From: an uncultured Wenzhouxiangella sp.
GTDB taxonomy: Bacteria > Pseudomonadota > Gammaproteobacteria > Xanthomonadales > Wenzhouxiangellaceae
Reading direction: 5' to 3'
DNA length: 18,291 nt
Assembly (NCBI GenBank): GCA_937876395.1
Contig: CALEIM010000186.1
Location: 1-18,291 of the forward strand
How positions within the stretch are numbered: position 1 is the first letter of the stretch; each line of letters starts with the position of its first letter. Below are positions 1 to 8,100 of the stretch, in pieces. A model generated the notes under the pieces. That model saw only the letters and a list, made by a program, of their open reading frames with translations. It had not been told where the DNA came from and searched no databases. A program made the translations under genes and the position numbers.

Positions 1-3000
1 CCCCGGATGCCAGGCCTTGAATGTGATTGCCACTTACGGTAGTGCCTGACGCGCTGGTTGACAGGTAAATACCGGCGTAAAGATCACTTAGATGATTGGC
101 TTCAATCTGGCTGGCGGTCGATCCAGCAGACAAATTTATACCGATGGAGTTGACGAAACCGTGAACGAAGTTGTTTGCCACACCCGTTCCACCCAAAGGA
201 GTGGTCTCGCCCATGCCCATCGTGGTGTTGGCCGTCGTGGTGACGGTAAAGCCGTCCACGCTGACGCCGGCGGCGGATATTCCGATTGCGTACTGACCGC
301 CTTGACCATCGACGATGGATTCGTCAGCATCGCCAACGCTGCGATCGCCAACCGGCACACCCGCCTGTGCACCCTGCAAGGTCAAGTTCGGTACGTTGAC
401 CAGCACAGACTCCGGATAGGTTCCGGGTGCGACATCAACAATCTGGCCATCGGCGGCTGCATCGATTGCATCCTGAATGCGGCTGTAGATAACGGGCACG
501 GCAATCGGGTTGTCGCGCACGACCACCGCTCGGTCAAACACATTGTTTGCCAGTGCCTCTTCAACCAGCACAAAATCATCGTAAGACACGCTGAGCTGAT
601 AGCGGTTGTTGGTAAAGATATTTTCTTCAATCAAGACAAAATTGGCATCATCACTACCATAGCCCATGGCGACGCCGTGGAAATTATTTTCATAGATGAT
701 GGCCTGGCTTTCGCTGGTGCCATAGTATGAAGTCACCATGACTCCGGCCGAGGTCGAGCCGTCGCTGCTGGCCACACCACGATTGTTGGAAATGGTGTTG
801 CCAGCGATAATGGCATAGCCTTCGGCACCGACTTCAACGGCGTAATCAAGGAAGTCACCGTCACCCTTGCCAGTGAACACATTGTCGGCGACGATGCCCA
901 TTGACTCGTCGCCCTTGATCAGAATGCCAATTCGGCCAATCTGTTCGAAGCTGCTTTCAGTAACGACCAGAAGCGTCTCCGAGTAGGTGCCGGCGCCGGC
1001 GCCTCCGTCAACATACCCGCCAAAGCTGGCAATGCCAAAGCCTTGATACGAGCTACCCTGGATATTAAGGAAATCCACACCCTGAATCAGGACGACATCG
1101 CCGTGCGAGCGCAGCGCATAATGAACCAGATGGCTGCCGCCGTCGAGCACGACATTTTCCAGACTGAATGCTGCGCCCTCTTCAACCAGAATCCAGGCAT
1201 CGCTGGCAGCACTGCCGGTCATGTCGTCGTTGGGACTGATCACCGGCTTGTCACCAACGCCTTCGACAAACACCGGTTTGTCGATCACCAGACGGTCGCC
1301 CGGATAATTCCCGCTGGCAACGTAAACCGTCCCGTTACCCGCTACCGCGCTGATGCCGCCAGCAAGCGTTGCAAAAGCGTCATAGCCCACCGTGGCATTG
1401 ACCGTGCTGCTGTCGGGCAAGGTGAAGGTCACCGCCGATCCGGGCGCCAGACCATCATAGTCGTCGTCGACGTAGACCACTCCGGGCACGATGAACTGGC
1501 CATCACAGGCGCCGCCCAGGCTGCTGTTCCAGGGTTCAAACAACACGTGCTCGTCTACCGCTGAACCAAAGCCCGGACCTTCTCCGCCGGGTCCGTGTGG
1601 GCTGCCCCACCAGTTGCACTCGGCGTCCGAAACGCGCTCGCCGGTGGTGGCATTCTGAATGCCGATATCGGCTCCAGAGAAATCATTGTCGCGGAAATGG
1701 CCGGCGCCATTGGAATCCAGCCGCACGCCAATATGGCTGTTGCTGACAGAGTTTTCGACAAAAACCACCGGCTCCTGGTTCAGGCCCGCTCCGTAGTGGG
1801 CCGGCAGCCATTGGTAAGCCACATTGGCACCCGATACGCTGTTGCCTTCCCAGCGGGCTTCGGTTGTTGCCGACGACTGGGAGTGAAGGCGGAAGGCCTG
1901 CTGGCGATTGAGCAGCGGGTCATTGCCCGCGGCCGCATTCTCGAAGACGTTGTTGCGTACCGTAATGTTTTGACCATGGGCGCGGCCGTTTTCCCAGATT
2001 CCGACAATAAATTCAGGCTCTGCCGAGTCCTGCGCATGGAGCACCCGAATCACGTTGTCTTCGATAACCAGGCCCTCGTAGGCCGCATTGTCCGGATTCG
2101 ACTGTATGCCGTGCGTCGCCGCATAATATGGACCGCTGGGATTACTACCGTCTGGAGATCCGCCAGGCTCGCCGACACCGTCACCGGGGATCTCGACCAG
2201 ATTGCCGGCGATCAACTGGTTATCGCCATAGCTGAAGTAGATGCCGACATTTTGGAAATCATCAGCAGCGGTTGCCAAATCGGTGGAGGTGCGGATATGG
2301 TTGTTGATAATCCGCAGATCATCGTAAATATTGACACCAGAGGCACCGTTATATAGAGCGATGGTCCAGTCAAAATCGAAGAAAGTGAGGTTGGAAATCT
2401 CCCAGCCCTGGTTCGGACCCAGCGCGGCAAACGCGCCTTCCCAGTACAGTTGAGGCACATCGCCCGGCCCCTGAATGACCGCATCACCCAGTGCATCGGC
2501 GGTGATTGTGACCCGGTGGACGTCAGCCGGCCATAGCGACCAGTAGGCAGCATCCACCCAGCTCTGATAGGCATGCGTTTCGGTCCAGTCAAAAGTGCCT
2601 TCAAGGGTGATTACCGAATCGCTGGTAGCGGCCTGAATGGCATTGTCAATGCGGGTGAAATCATTGTCGGTAGCCGTTGGCGTATCGCCGCTGAGGCCCG
2701 TGGACTGAATGTGCAGATCAGCCGGTGCGTCACCGATCAGAAAGACGATTTCAACGTGGGCCACAAGCTCATCGTTGATCGGATTAATGGCACTCAGATA
2801 GACGTTGTAGCGGCCATCAATGGTCGGGTCAAAGCTCGCCAGCGGCCCGGTCAGGAAAAAATCGTAGCGCCAGGAATTCTGCGCCACATTGTTGTTGGCC
2901 AGCAGGGTTTCGTACTCGGTGGCGTCAGTGGCCACTGTGCCGCCGCCGTTGGGCGTCGTATTGTCGCCAATGGCGTGATCGAAGAAGGGATTAAGGGTGT

Positions 3001-3607
3001 CTGGTGTAACCGGATCAAACACCAGGAAATCGGTGCCCAGGCCCGGATCGCCGTCCAGGCCCATCTCGTAGACCAGATCATCGAGATTCAAGCCCGAGCT
3101 GCCGTCGAAATCGCTGTTGACCGACCAGTGGAATGACCACACCGCCGTTTGTGCCGACTGGCCCGGTGCCTGCCCGGCATCGAAACTGTAGCTGCCGTCG
3201 CCGTTGCTGTTGAAAATGTTTTCGGGGTGTCCGTGGACGTTGAAACGCAGGGCGCCGCGCAGGGCCAGCTCGATGCCGTTGCGCCGGTCGGTGGTGAATT
3301 CGCCGTTGGCAATATCGGTGCCGACAATCACATCCGGGGTCGCCATCTGATCGTAGTCGATGGCCTGGATGGTCGGCGACTGGGCGCGCGCCGCGTGCCG
3401 CGCCGGAATGTAGCGCTCAACCAGGCGCTCACTGCCGTCGGCAGCGGTGATGGTAAATTCGACCTGTCTGAATTCGGCCCGATCGCTGGTATCACCCACA
3501 GGAATGAGCGATTGTGCCCAGGCACTGCTGAGCGTCAGCGCACAAAAAAGTGCTGCGATGATGCCAGTCCGGATATTGCGATTTTCAATCCTGATCTGAT
3601 CGTACAT
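1..3607 (-). CDS. Large secreted parallel beta-helix repeat protein, C-terminus beyond the window
   Basis: Reading the minus strand from ATG at 3607 gives 1202 codons without a stop up to the window edge, so the gene is partial at its 3' end. A Shine-Dalgarno GGGGAA lies 7 nt before the ATG. Residues 1-31 form a Sec signal peptide (charged start, hydrophobic core, AWA cleavage site before Gln32). An N-terminal region to about residue 300 has no family I recognise. It contains Asp-rich stretches such as DFDGSSGLNLDDL. Beta-helix repeats rich in N-x-F/I and G-N/D-N turns follow, with a CNWWGSPHGPG motif near residue 664 that is common in NosD-like and pectate-lyase-like helices. A segment starting VYVDDDYD near residue 710 leads into a module shared with the giant protein upstream, about residues 760-1027. 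Another helix starts near residue 1040 (IYSRIQDAIDAA). The likely location is the cell surface or outside the cell. Whether it is a lyase, a hydrolase or a purely structural adhesin cannot be told. Confidence 0.9.
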   Translation of the reverse strand, partial: MYDQIRIENRNIRTGIIAALFCALTLSSAWAQSLIPVGDTSDRAEFRQVEFTITAADGSERLVERYIPARHAARAQSPTIQAIDYDQMATPDVIVGTDIANGEFTTDRRNGIELALRGALRFNVHGHPENIFNSNGDGSYSFDAGQAPGQSAQTAVWSFHWSVNSDFDGSSGLNLDDLVYEMGLDGDPGLGTDFLVFDPVTPDTLNPFFDHAIGDNTTPNGGGTVATDATEYETLLANNNVAQNSWRYDFFLTGPLASFDPTIDGRYNVYLSAINPINDELVAHVEIVFLIGDAPADLHIQSTGLSGDTPTATDNDFTRIDNAIQAATSDSVITLEGTFDWTETHAYQSWVDAAYWSLWPADVHRVTITADALGDAVIQGPGDVPQLYWEGAFAALGPNQGWEISNLTFFDFDWTIALYNGASGVNIYDDLRIINNHIRTSTDLATAADDFQNVGIYFSYGDNQLIAGNLVEIPGDGVGEPGGSPDGSNPSGPYYAATHGIQSNPDNAAYEGLVIEDNVIRVLHAQDSAEPEFIVGIWENGRAHGQNITVRNNVFENAAAGNDPLLNRQQAFRLHSQSSATTEARWEGNSVSGANVAYQWLPAHYGAGLNQEPVVFVENSVSNSHIGVRLDSNGAGHFRDNDFSGADIGIQNATTGERVSDAECNWWGSPHGPGGEGPGFGSAVDEHVLFEPWNSSLGGACDGQFIVPGVVYVDDDYDGLAPGSAVTFTLPDSSTVNATVGYDAFATLAGGISAVAGNGTVYVASGNYPGDRLVIDKPVFVEGVGDKPVISPNDDMTGSAASDAWILVEEGAAFSLENVVLDGGSHLVHYALRSHGDVVLIQGVDFLNIQGSSYQGFGIASFGGYVDGGAGAGTYSETLLVVTESSFEQIGRIGILIKGDESMGIVADNVFTGKGDGDFLDYAVEVGAEGYAIIAGNTISNNRGVASSDGSTSAGVMVTSYYGTSESQAIIYENNFHGVAMGYGSDDANFVLIEENIFTNNRYQLSVSYDDFVLVEEALANNVFDRAVVVRDNPIAVPVIYSRIQDAIDAAADGQIVDVAPGTYPESVLVNVPNLTLQGAQAGVPVGDRSVGDADESIVDGQGGQYAIGISAAGVSVDGFTVTTTANTTMGMGETTPLGGTGVANNFVHGFVNSIGINLSAGSTASQIEANHLSDLYAGIYLSTSASGTTVSGNHIQGLASG
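530..1330 (-). repeat. Shared beta-helix module, copy in the left-hand gene
   Basis: This module starts at YVASGNYPGDR and ends near NNVFDRAV. It carries the same ordered signatures as the three copies in the giant gene: GVGDKPVISP, DAWILVEEG, LRSHGD, SFGG, SSFEQIGRIGILIKG, TGKGDGDFLDY, GVASSDGSTSAG and TSYYGTSES. It is closest to the copy at 12250-13080. Both are preceded by a VYVDDD...FTLPDSS segment and followed by IYSRIQDAI. Boundaries are approximate. Confidence 0.8.
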
Positions 3608-3614
3608 GTTTGAG

Positions 3615-3620
3615 TTCCCC
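3615..3620 (-). promoter_or_regulatory. Ribosome binding site of the left-hand beta-helix gene
   Basis: GGGGAA on the minus strand, 7 nt before the ATG at 3607. It fixes the start of this gene, for which no stop codon is visible in the window. Confidence 0.7.
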
Positions 3621-3645
3621 AATAGAAAATAACGCCGCTGCGCGT

Positions 3646-3750
3646 TCAGGCGCTGGTGGCTGATGGCTTGAAATCAACAAGTTGGATTGACTCTGAATCG
3701 AGTCGAAAATTGGGCCGAGATGACCCGGAAGAACCGCCCTTGAATCCCAT
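3646..3750 (-). CDS. Possible 34-residue small protein or leader peptide
   Basis: ATG at 3750 is preceded, after 4 nt, by a strong Shine-Dalgarno GGGAGG (3755-3760). The frame runs 34 codons to TGA at 3646-3648 and starts MGFKGGSSGSS. The stop lies about 40 nt before the start of the large beta-helix gene, so the two could be co-transcribed. The peptide has no hydrophobic segment and no recognisable motif. The ribosome site is the only positive evidence. The alternative is a chance ORF in the 5' leader. A longer overlapping TTG-initiated frame (3585-3791) has no comparable support. Confidence 0.3.
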   Translation of the reverse strand: MGFKGGSSGSSRPNFRLDSESIQLVDFKPSATSA

Positions 3751-3930
3751 ATTGCCTCCCGCTCAAACTGCGCGCGCAGGCCTCCAATCAAAACAGGAAT
3801 CCCGCGCGGGAACGGCTGCAGTCAGCGGTCAGCGGGTCCGATACTTGGGCAAATGAGGGGCCTCTTTTGCCAGTTGACGGGCCAGTGCGGTGTCTGCCTT
3901 CCGCAGCCAGAACCAGAACCTATCACATAT

Positions 3931-3985
3931 CAGGCTGCATAGTCTAGAGCTTTATCACACTTTATCCAGCTAAACGTGCAGCCTG
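3931..3985. repeat. 9-bp perfect inverted repeat with 37-bp spacer
   Basis: CAGGCTGCA at 3931-3939 is the exact reverse complement of TGCAGCCTG at 3977-3985. The AT-richer spacer contains one of the two TATCACA copies. It could form a large stem-loop at the 3' end of the prmB transcript or be a protein-binding site. A chance occurrence is possible. Confidence 0.35.
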
Positions 3986-4062
3986 CTTCCGGCTGTCGGT
4001 GGCTTAAGCTCAAGTTATGATCCGCACGCGCGACTGCGTGGCCCGCCTGCCATCAAACGCAG

Positions 4063-4944
4063 TTAAGGTGTCAACGCCTGCGCTTCGATCAGAGCCACGC
4101 CGTCCCCGCCATGCTGAAAATCAAGCCAGGTGCACTCAATGCGCCGCTGATCCAGCAGATTGGCAAACGCCTCGGCTGCCTCGCCAAGCTCAACAATCAG
4201 CACGCCATGGTCTTCAAGATGATCGGCAGCGCTGCCGATCAGACGCCGAATCAGATCCAGACCATCAACACCGGCTTCCAGGGCAGAGGTCGGCTCCCAG
4301 CGGTATTCCTCCGGCAATTCAGCCATTGAGGTGCTGGGAACATAGGGAGGGTTGGCCAGAATCAGGTCGTAGCGACGTCCAACCAGACCTTCCAGCAGGT
4401 CGGATTCAATCAGTTCGACGCGCTCGCTGACACCGTGGTATTCAACATTGCGCCGCGCCAGAGCAAGGGCTCCCGGACTGATGTCGACGGCATCGACCTG
4501 CAGTTTTGGCCAGTATGTGGCCATCGCAACGGCCAGACAGCCCGAACCGGTTCCGACGTCAAGCGCACGCTTGAATTGACCCGGCTCAAGCCACGGTGAA
4601 AAACCTTCCATGATCAGCTCGGCCAGGGGCGAGCGCGGCACCAGAACCTGCTCATTGACGGCAAATTTCAGCCCACAGAACCAGGCTTCGCCCACCAGAT
4701 AGGCCAGCGGTTTGCGGGTTTGGATACGCTCGGCAATCAGTGCCTCAAAAGCCGCGCGCAGAGCCTTGTCCGCCGGCTGTTGGGCCGCTTCACGGTCAAA
4801 ATCCGGGGGCAGGCCAAACACGGCAGACGCTGCCCAGCAGGCTTCGTCGAAGGCATTGTCGGTACCGTGGCCAAAAAACAGCCCAGCCGCCTCCATCTGC
4901 CGAGCGGCCCGGCCAATCAGGTCTTCAATGCGTGGCTTGGTCAA
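4063..4944 (-). CDS. prmB: 50S ribosomal protein L3 glutamine N5-methyltransferase
   Basis: PrmB transfers a methyl group from S-adenosylmethionine to the side-chain amide of a conserved glutamine of ribosomal protein L3 in the cytoplasm. The 293-residue product shows the family signatures: GHGTDN (residues 25-30), a RKPLAYLVGEAWFCG segment (77-91), VLVPRSPLAELI, the AdoMet-binding DVGTGSGC (129-136), the acidic VDAVDIS strand, and catalytic NPPY (198-201). AWFCG and VLVPRSP, and the GHGTDN start, separate PrmB from the release-factor enzyme PrmC. The start is TTG at 4944, immediately preceded in frame by TAA. The N-terminus is about 14 residues shorter than I recall for the 310-residue E. 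coli protein. No strong Shine-Dalgarno precedes the TTG, so an internal start (for example ATG at residue 17) is possible. The gene is separated from the giant gene by a terminator and probably has its own promoter. Confidence 0.93.
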   Translation of the reverse strand: MTKPRIEDLIGRAARQMEAAGLFFGHGTDNAFDEACWAASAVFGLPPDFDREAAQQPADKALRAAFEALIAERIQTRKPLAYLVGEAWFCGLKFAVNEQVLVPRSPLAELIMEGFSPWLEPGQFKRALDVGTGSGCLAVAMATYWPKLQVDAVDISPGALALARRNVEYHGVSERVELIESDLLEGLVGRRYDLILANPPYVPSTSMAELPEEYRWEPTSALEAGVDGLDLIRRLIGSAADHLEDHGVLIVELGEAAEAFANLLDQRRIECTWLDFQHGGDGVALIEAQALTP

Positions 4945-5031
4945 TTACTGGCTCTGCCAATCTTGGGCTCCGTGCCATCCATGTCAACTACTGAGCTTTG
5001 TCCTTGAATGCGGTTGTAGTCATGGTTTCTC

Positions 5032-5061
5032 ATTCTACTACCGTGCCCCTTTTTTCGTCAC
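5032..5061 (-). promoter_or_regulatory. Candidate sigma-70-type promoter for prmB
   Basis: On the minus strand GTGACG (5056-5061) lies 18 bp before TAGAAT (5032-5037). The -10 box matches the consensus at five of six positions and the -35 at four. It lies between the terminator of the giant gene and the prmB start, where a promoter is needed. It would give a leader of roughly 80 nt containing two very short ORFs: MTTTAFKDKAQ (5023-4988), and MDGTEPKIGRASN, whose TGA overlaps the prmB TTG. Confidence 0.35.
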
Positions 5062-5095
5062 CAGTCGCCGGGGCTTCCTTTCACCGACATCTCAA

Positions 5096-5125
5096 CCAAA
5101 AGACCCCGCACAGAGGCGGGGTCTT
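5096..5125 (-). terminator. Intrinsic terminator of the giant gene
   Basis: A perfect 10-bp stem AAGACCCCGC/GCGGGGTCTT (5100-5109 with 5116-5125) closes a 6-nt loop. On the minus strand the stem ends in TT and continues TTGG, giving four T in a row. It starts about 30 nt after the TAG of the giant gene and precedes prmB. Confidence 0.85.
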
Positions 5126-5155
5126 CCGGTCTTCTATTGACTGGTTGCCGGCTGC

Positions 5156-8100
5156 CTATTCCAGAACGATTTCTACCTGGTCGTTGGAATCGGTGTACAG
5201 GCTGCTGGCGCTCGAGGCAGCACGACTGTTGGATTGGATCAGACTGTCGGCACTTTCTCCCACCAGCATCAGCAGCCCGACGGCCGAATCGAACTCGAAA
5301 GCGAGCACGGCCTGGCTTGCCGGCTGCATTTCCAGCCAGTTGCCGTGCTGCCACTGGCCGGAGCCGTCACGAAGTTCGATCCGTACCAGTGACAGCTCGT
5401 CATGCTCAAAGGAGCGAACGCGGAAGACGTCGTTGCCGTGGCGATCCTGACCACCCAGCAGCACACGCGGTGGCACACCGCCGCGGAAACCGGAATCAAT
5501 CAGCAGGTGACCCTGGATGTGGGCTGCCTCGACCGCAAGTTTTTCAGAGTCCGCAGGCTCAAAGCGATCCCGGAAGATCGAGTCGCTCGCGTTGATGACT
5601 GTGGTCGTGGTTGAATCCGTGGCCTGTTCTTCGTCAAGCTCAAGGATTGCCTGCACCTCAATGTTGCCGTGGGCGCGCGGGTCGACATCGGCTTCAAGCA
5701 CATAGACCACCGATGAACCGGCAGGCAGGGTCACGCTGTCGTCGATGCCACCGGTACCGCTGGTACCGCAGCTGGCACCAAGTCCGGCATAGCAGGTCCA
5801 GTCAGCGCTTGCTTCAACCAGATGCTGCGGTAACCCGACGCTGACCGTGGCATCAACGGCGGTGTTGGGACCGGCGTTGCTGGCGACCACAACATAAGTG
5901 TTGCGCTCACCCGGCTCGATGGTGTCGCGATTGTCGGTAATCGAAATTTCCAGCCCGATTACCGCATCGACTTCAGCCGTGAACTCAACCGGGCTGCCTT
6001 CAAGCCCGGGGGCTGTGGCAATCAGCGTTTGTGTCGACTCATTGCCAAGCAGCCAGCCACCGACCTGGGCCAGGCCCTGCTCGTCGGTAAGCTGCGCGGA
6101 ACCGCTGACGGTGCCGCTACCGGCTGTCACCTCGAAGCTGACGGAAACACCGGCGACCGGGTTTTCATGCTCGTCAAGTACGCGCACCGTGGGCCGGTCT
6201 GCTGCATCCACCGGTTCACCGGACTCGCCGCTGATGGTTGTGGCGCTGACCGCCTCCATGCTGTGGCCGTCGCCTTCACTTACGGCAAAGCTCTGCTGGA
6301 CCGGGTCTGCCGGCAGCCAGTTGTCATCCCCCGCCTGGGCTGCCTCAATCACAACCTCGCCCAACTCACCGGTGAGCGTGACCATATCGCCGTCGACGCT
6401 GGCCGGTCCGGAGAGCACGCTGAATGCCACCGTCAGGCCGGAGTCGGCGCTGGCGCTGATGGCAAACGGCGAGTCGTCGACCGAGCGATCGGCCAGGGCC
6501 GGGAAGTCGATGGTCTGACTGCCCTGGTTGACCACCAGCGTGTCACTCGCGGACCCGAAGTAGTTGACATCGCTGACCGTCACTTCGACCGGGTAGCTGC
6601 CGACATCAACCGGCGCTGCGGTACTGCCGTCGTAGGTAACGACGACATCCAGACCAGCCGGCGTGGTGGTAACGACAACTTCTCTGGGCTGACCGTTGTA
6701 GGTCTGCTCCAGCTCAGTGATCACAATGGCATCCACCTGAGCCCGGGAAACAACCAGCGTATCGCTGACCGAGCCGGTGTGGTTGGCATCAACAATCGTG
6801 GCCACAATCTGGTAGCTGCCGACATCGGTCGGTGCGGCACTCAGACCATCGTAGGAAATATCAACCGCAAGGCCTGCCGGATCGGTCATGGCCGTGACCA
6901 CACGCGGCGTACCGTCGTAGACCTGATTGAGACCGTCTAGCGTAATGCTGGCGCTGACCGGTTCAACCACCAGCATGCCGCTGGCCGATCCATTCCAGTT
7001 GACATCATCGATAGTGGCAAAAACGACGTAGCTGCCGACGCCAGTCGGTGCGTCAAGCATGCCGTCGTACGTGACGATCACATTCAGACCGGTCGGATCG
7101 GTGGTCACCGTGACCGGCAGCGGATTGTCGTTGTCCCAGGTCTGGACCAGATCGGTCAGCACAACATCGGCCTGACCTGGCTCAACCACGAGCACCGCGC
7201 TGTCGCTGACTGGCTGATAGTTCGGATCAACCACTTCAGCGTAGACGAGGTAACTGCCGGCATCAACCGGCCCCGTGCTGGCACCATCGTAAGTCACTAC
7301 CACGTCCAGATCGGCCGGCACAGTCATCACGGTCACCAGCTTTTCGCTGCCGTCGTAGACCTGTACAAGGTTATCGAAAGTCAGCGCCACCGGGGCAGCC
7401 GCAATCACCAGCGTGTCGCTCGCGCTGCCGCTGTAGCCGGGATCATCAATGCTGGCGTCAACCGCATAGCTGCCGGCATCTGTCGGTACCGTTGCCTGAC
7501 CGTCATAGGTCACCACGACATTCAAGCCGGCTGGGTCGGTTGTCACCGTCACTGGCTTCGGATCGCCATCGTAGGTCTGCTCAAGATTCGACAGGCTTAT
7601 CGTAGCTGCAATCACCGTGCCCTCACCTTCGAGCAGCACCACATCAGGGCTGGTCGAGGCGTTGGACTCGATCACGATCTCGGCCGAGGCCGAACCCACA
7701 CCTTCAGGCGTGAACACCACCTCGAAGCTGCAACTGTCGCCCGCTGCGACCGAACTATCGCAGCTACCGTCTGCCAGGCTGAACGCGCCGGCATTGTTGC
7801 CACCAATCGACAGCTCGCTGATCAACAGTTCTGCGTTGCCGCGATTGTCGATCGTGACCGTTTGCGGTGCTGAATTATCGAAGGCGTCAACCGCACCGAA
7901 GTCAATCAGGACATCTGAGAGATCGGCCGAAGCAAAACTCGAGACCGCCGCGGCCGTATCGAAAGTACCGTTTAGACCGATCGAGTTGGTGATCGCCACA
8001 ACACCGGCATAACCGGCAGCCAACGGATCGCTGTCGCTCGCCTCAACGGTGCCCAGCAGAGCGCCGGTCCCAGCGTCGAATGCGCGCGCCACAATCAGGG

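Larger units (their letters stand above)
3608..4062. other. Intergenic region between prmB and the left-hand beta-helix gene
   Basis: This 455-bp stretch should carry the promoter of the left-hand beta-helix gene. I found no convincing -35/-10 pair. It holds two 12-bp perfect palindromes (CTGCGCGCGCAG at 3768-3779 and TCCCGCGCGGGA at 3800-3811) whose centres are 32 bp apart. TATCACA occurs twice, 32 bp apart (3921 and 3953). A 9-bp inverted repeat CAGGCTGCA/TGCAGCCTG spans 3931-3985. A hairpin GACTC/GAGTC lies at 3689-3704. A 34-codon ORF with its own Shine-Dalgarno is listed separately. Just past prmB there are short stems (CACGC/GCGTG at 4025-4040) but no T-tract, so no clear terminator for prmB. 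Confidence 0.5.

Noticed and set aside
3607..3610. Lipoprotein signal for the left-hand protein because of Cys22 in the signal peptide
   Set aside because: The residues before the cysteine (ALF) do not match a lipobox, and a good AWA cleavage site follows at residue 31.
92..3613. Series of long plus-strand ORFs (92-730, 1043-1564, 1595-2356, 2573-3136, 3149-3613)
   Set aside because: All lie opposite the continuous minus-strand frame starting at 3607, which has a signal peptide, a ribosome site and recognisable repeats. They are composition-driven shadows.
3585..3791. 68-codon minus-strand ORF starting at TTG
   Set aside because: It overlaps the start of the beta-helix gene and the better-supported 34-codon frame, and uses a rare start. 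Its TTG lacks a ribosome site.
5156..5300. Autotransporter barrel, LPXTG or PEP-CTERM anchor at the end of the giant protein
   Set aside because: The C-terminus has no barrel strands, no terminal aromatic residue, no LPXTG or PEP motif and no transmembrane helix followed by basic residues.
6520..7615. Possible CRISPR-like or satellite array
   Set aside because: The periodic signal of about 218 nt is protein-coding MBG repeats with diverged DNA, in frame with the giant gene.
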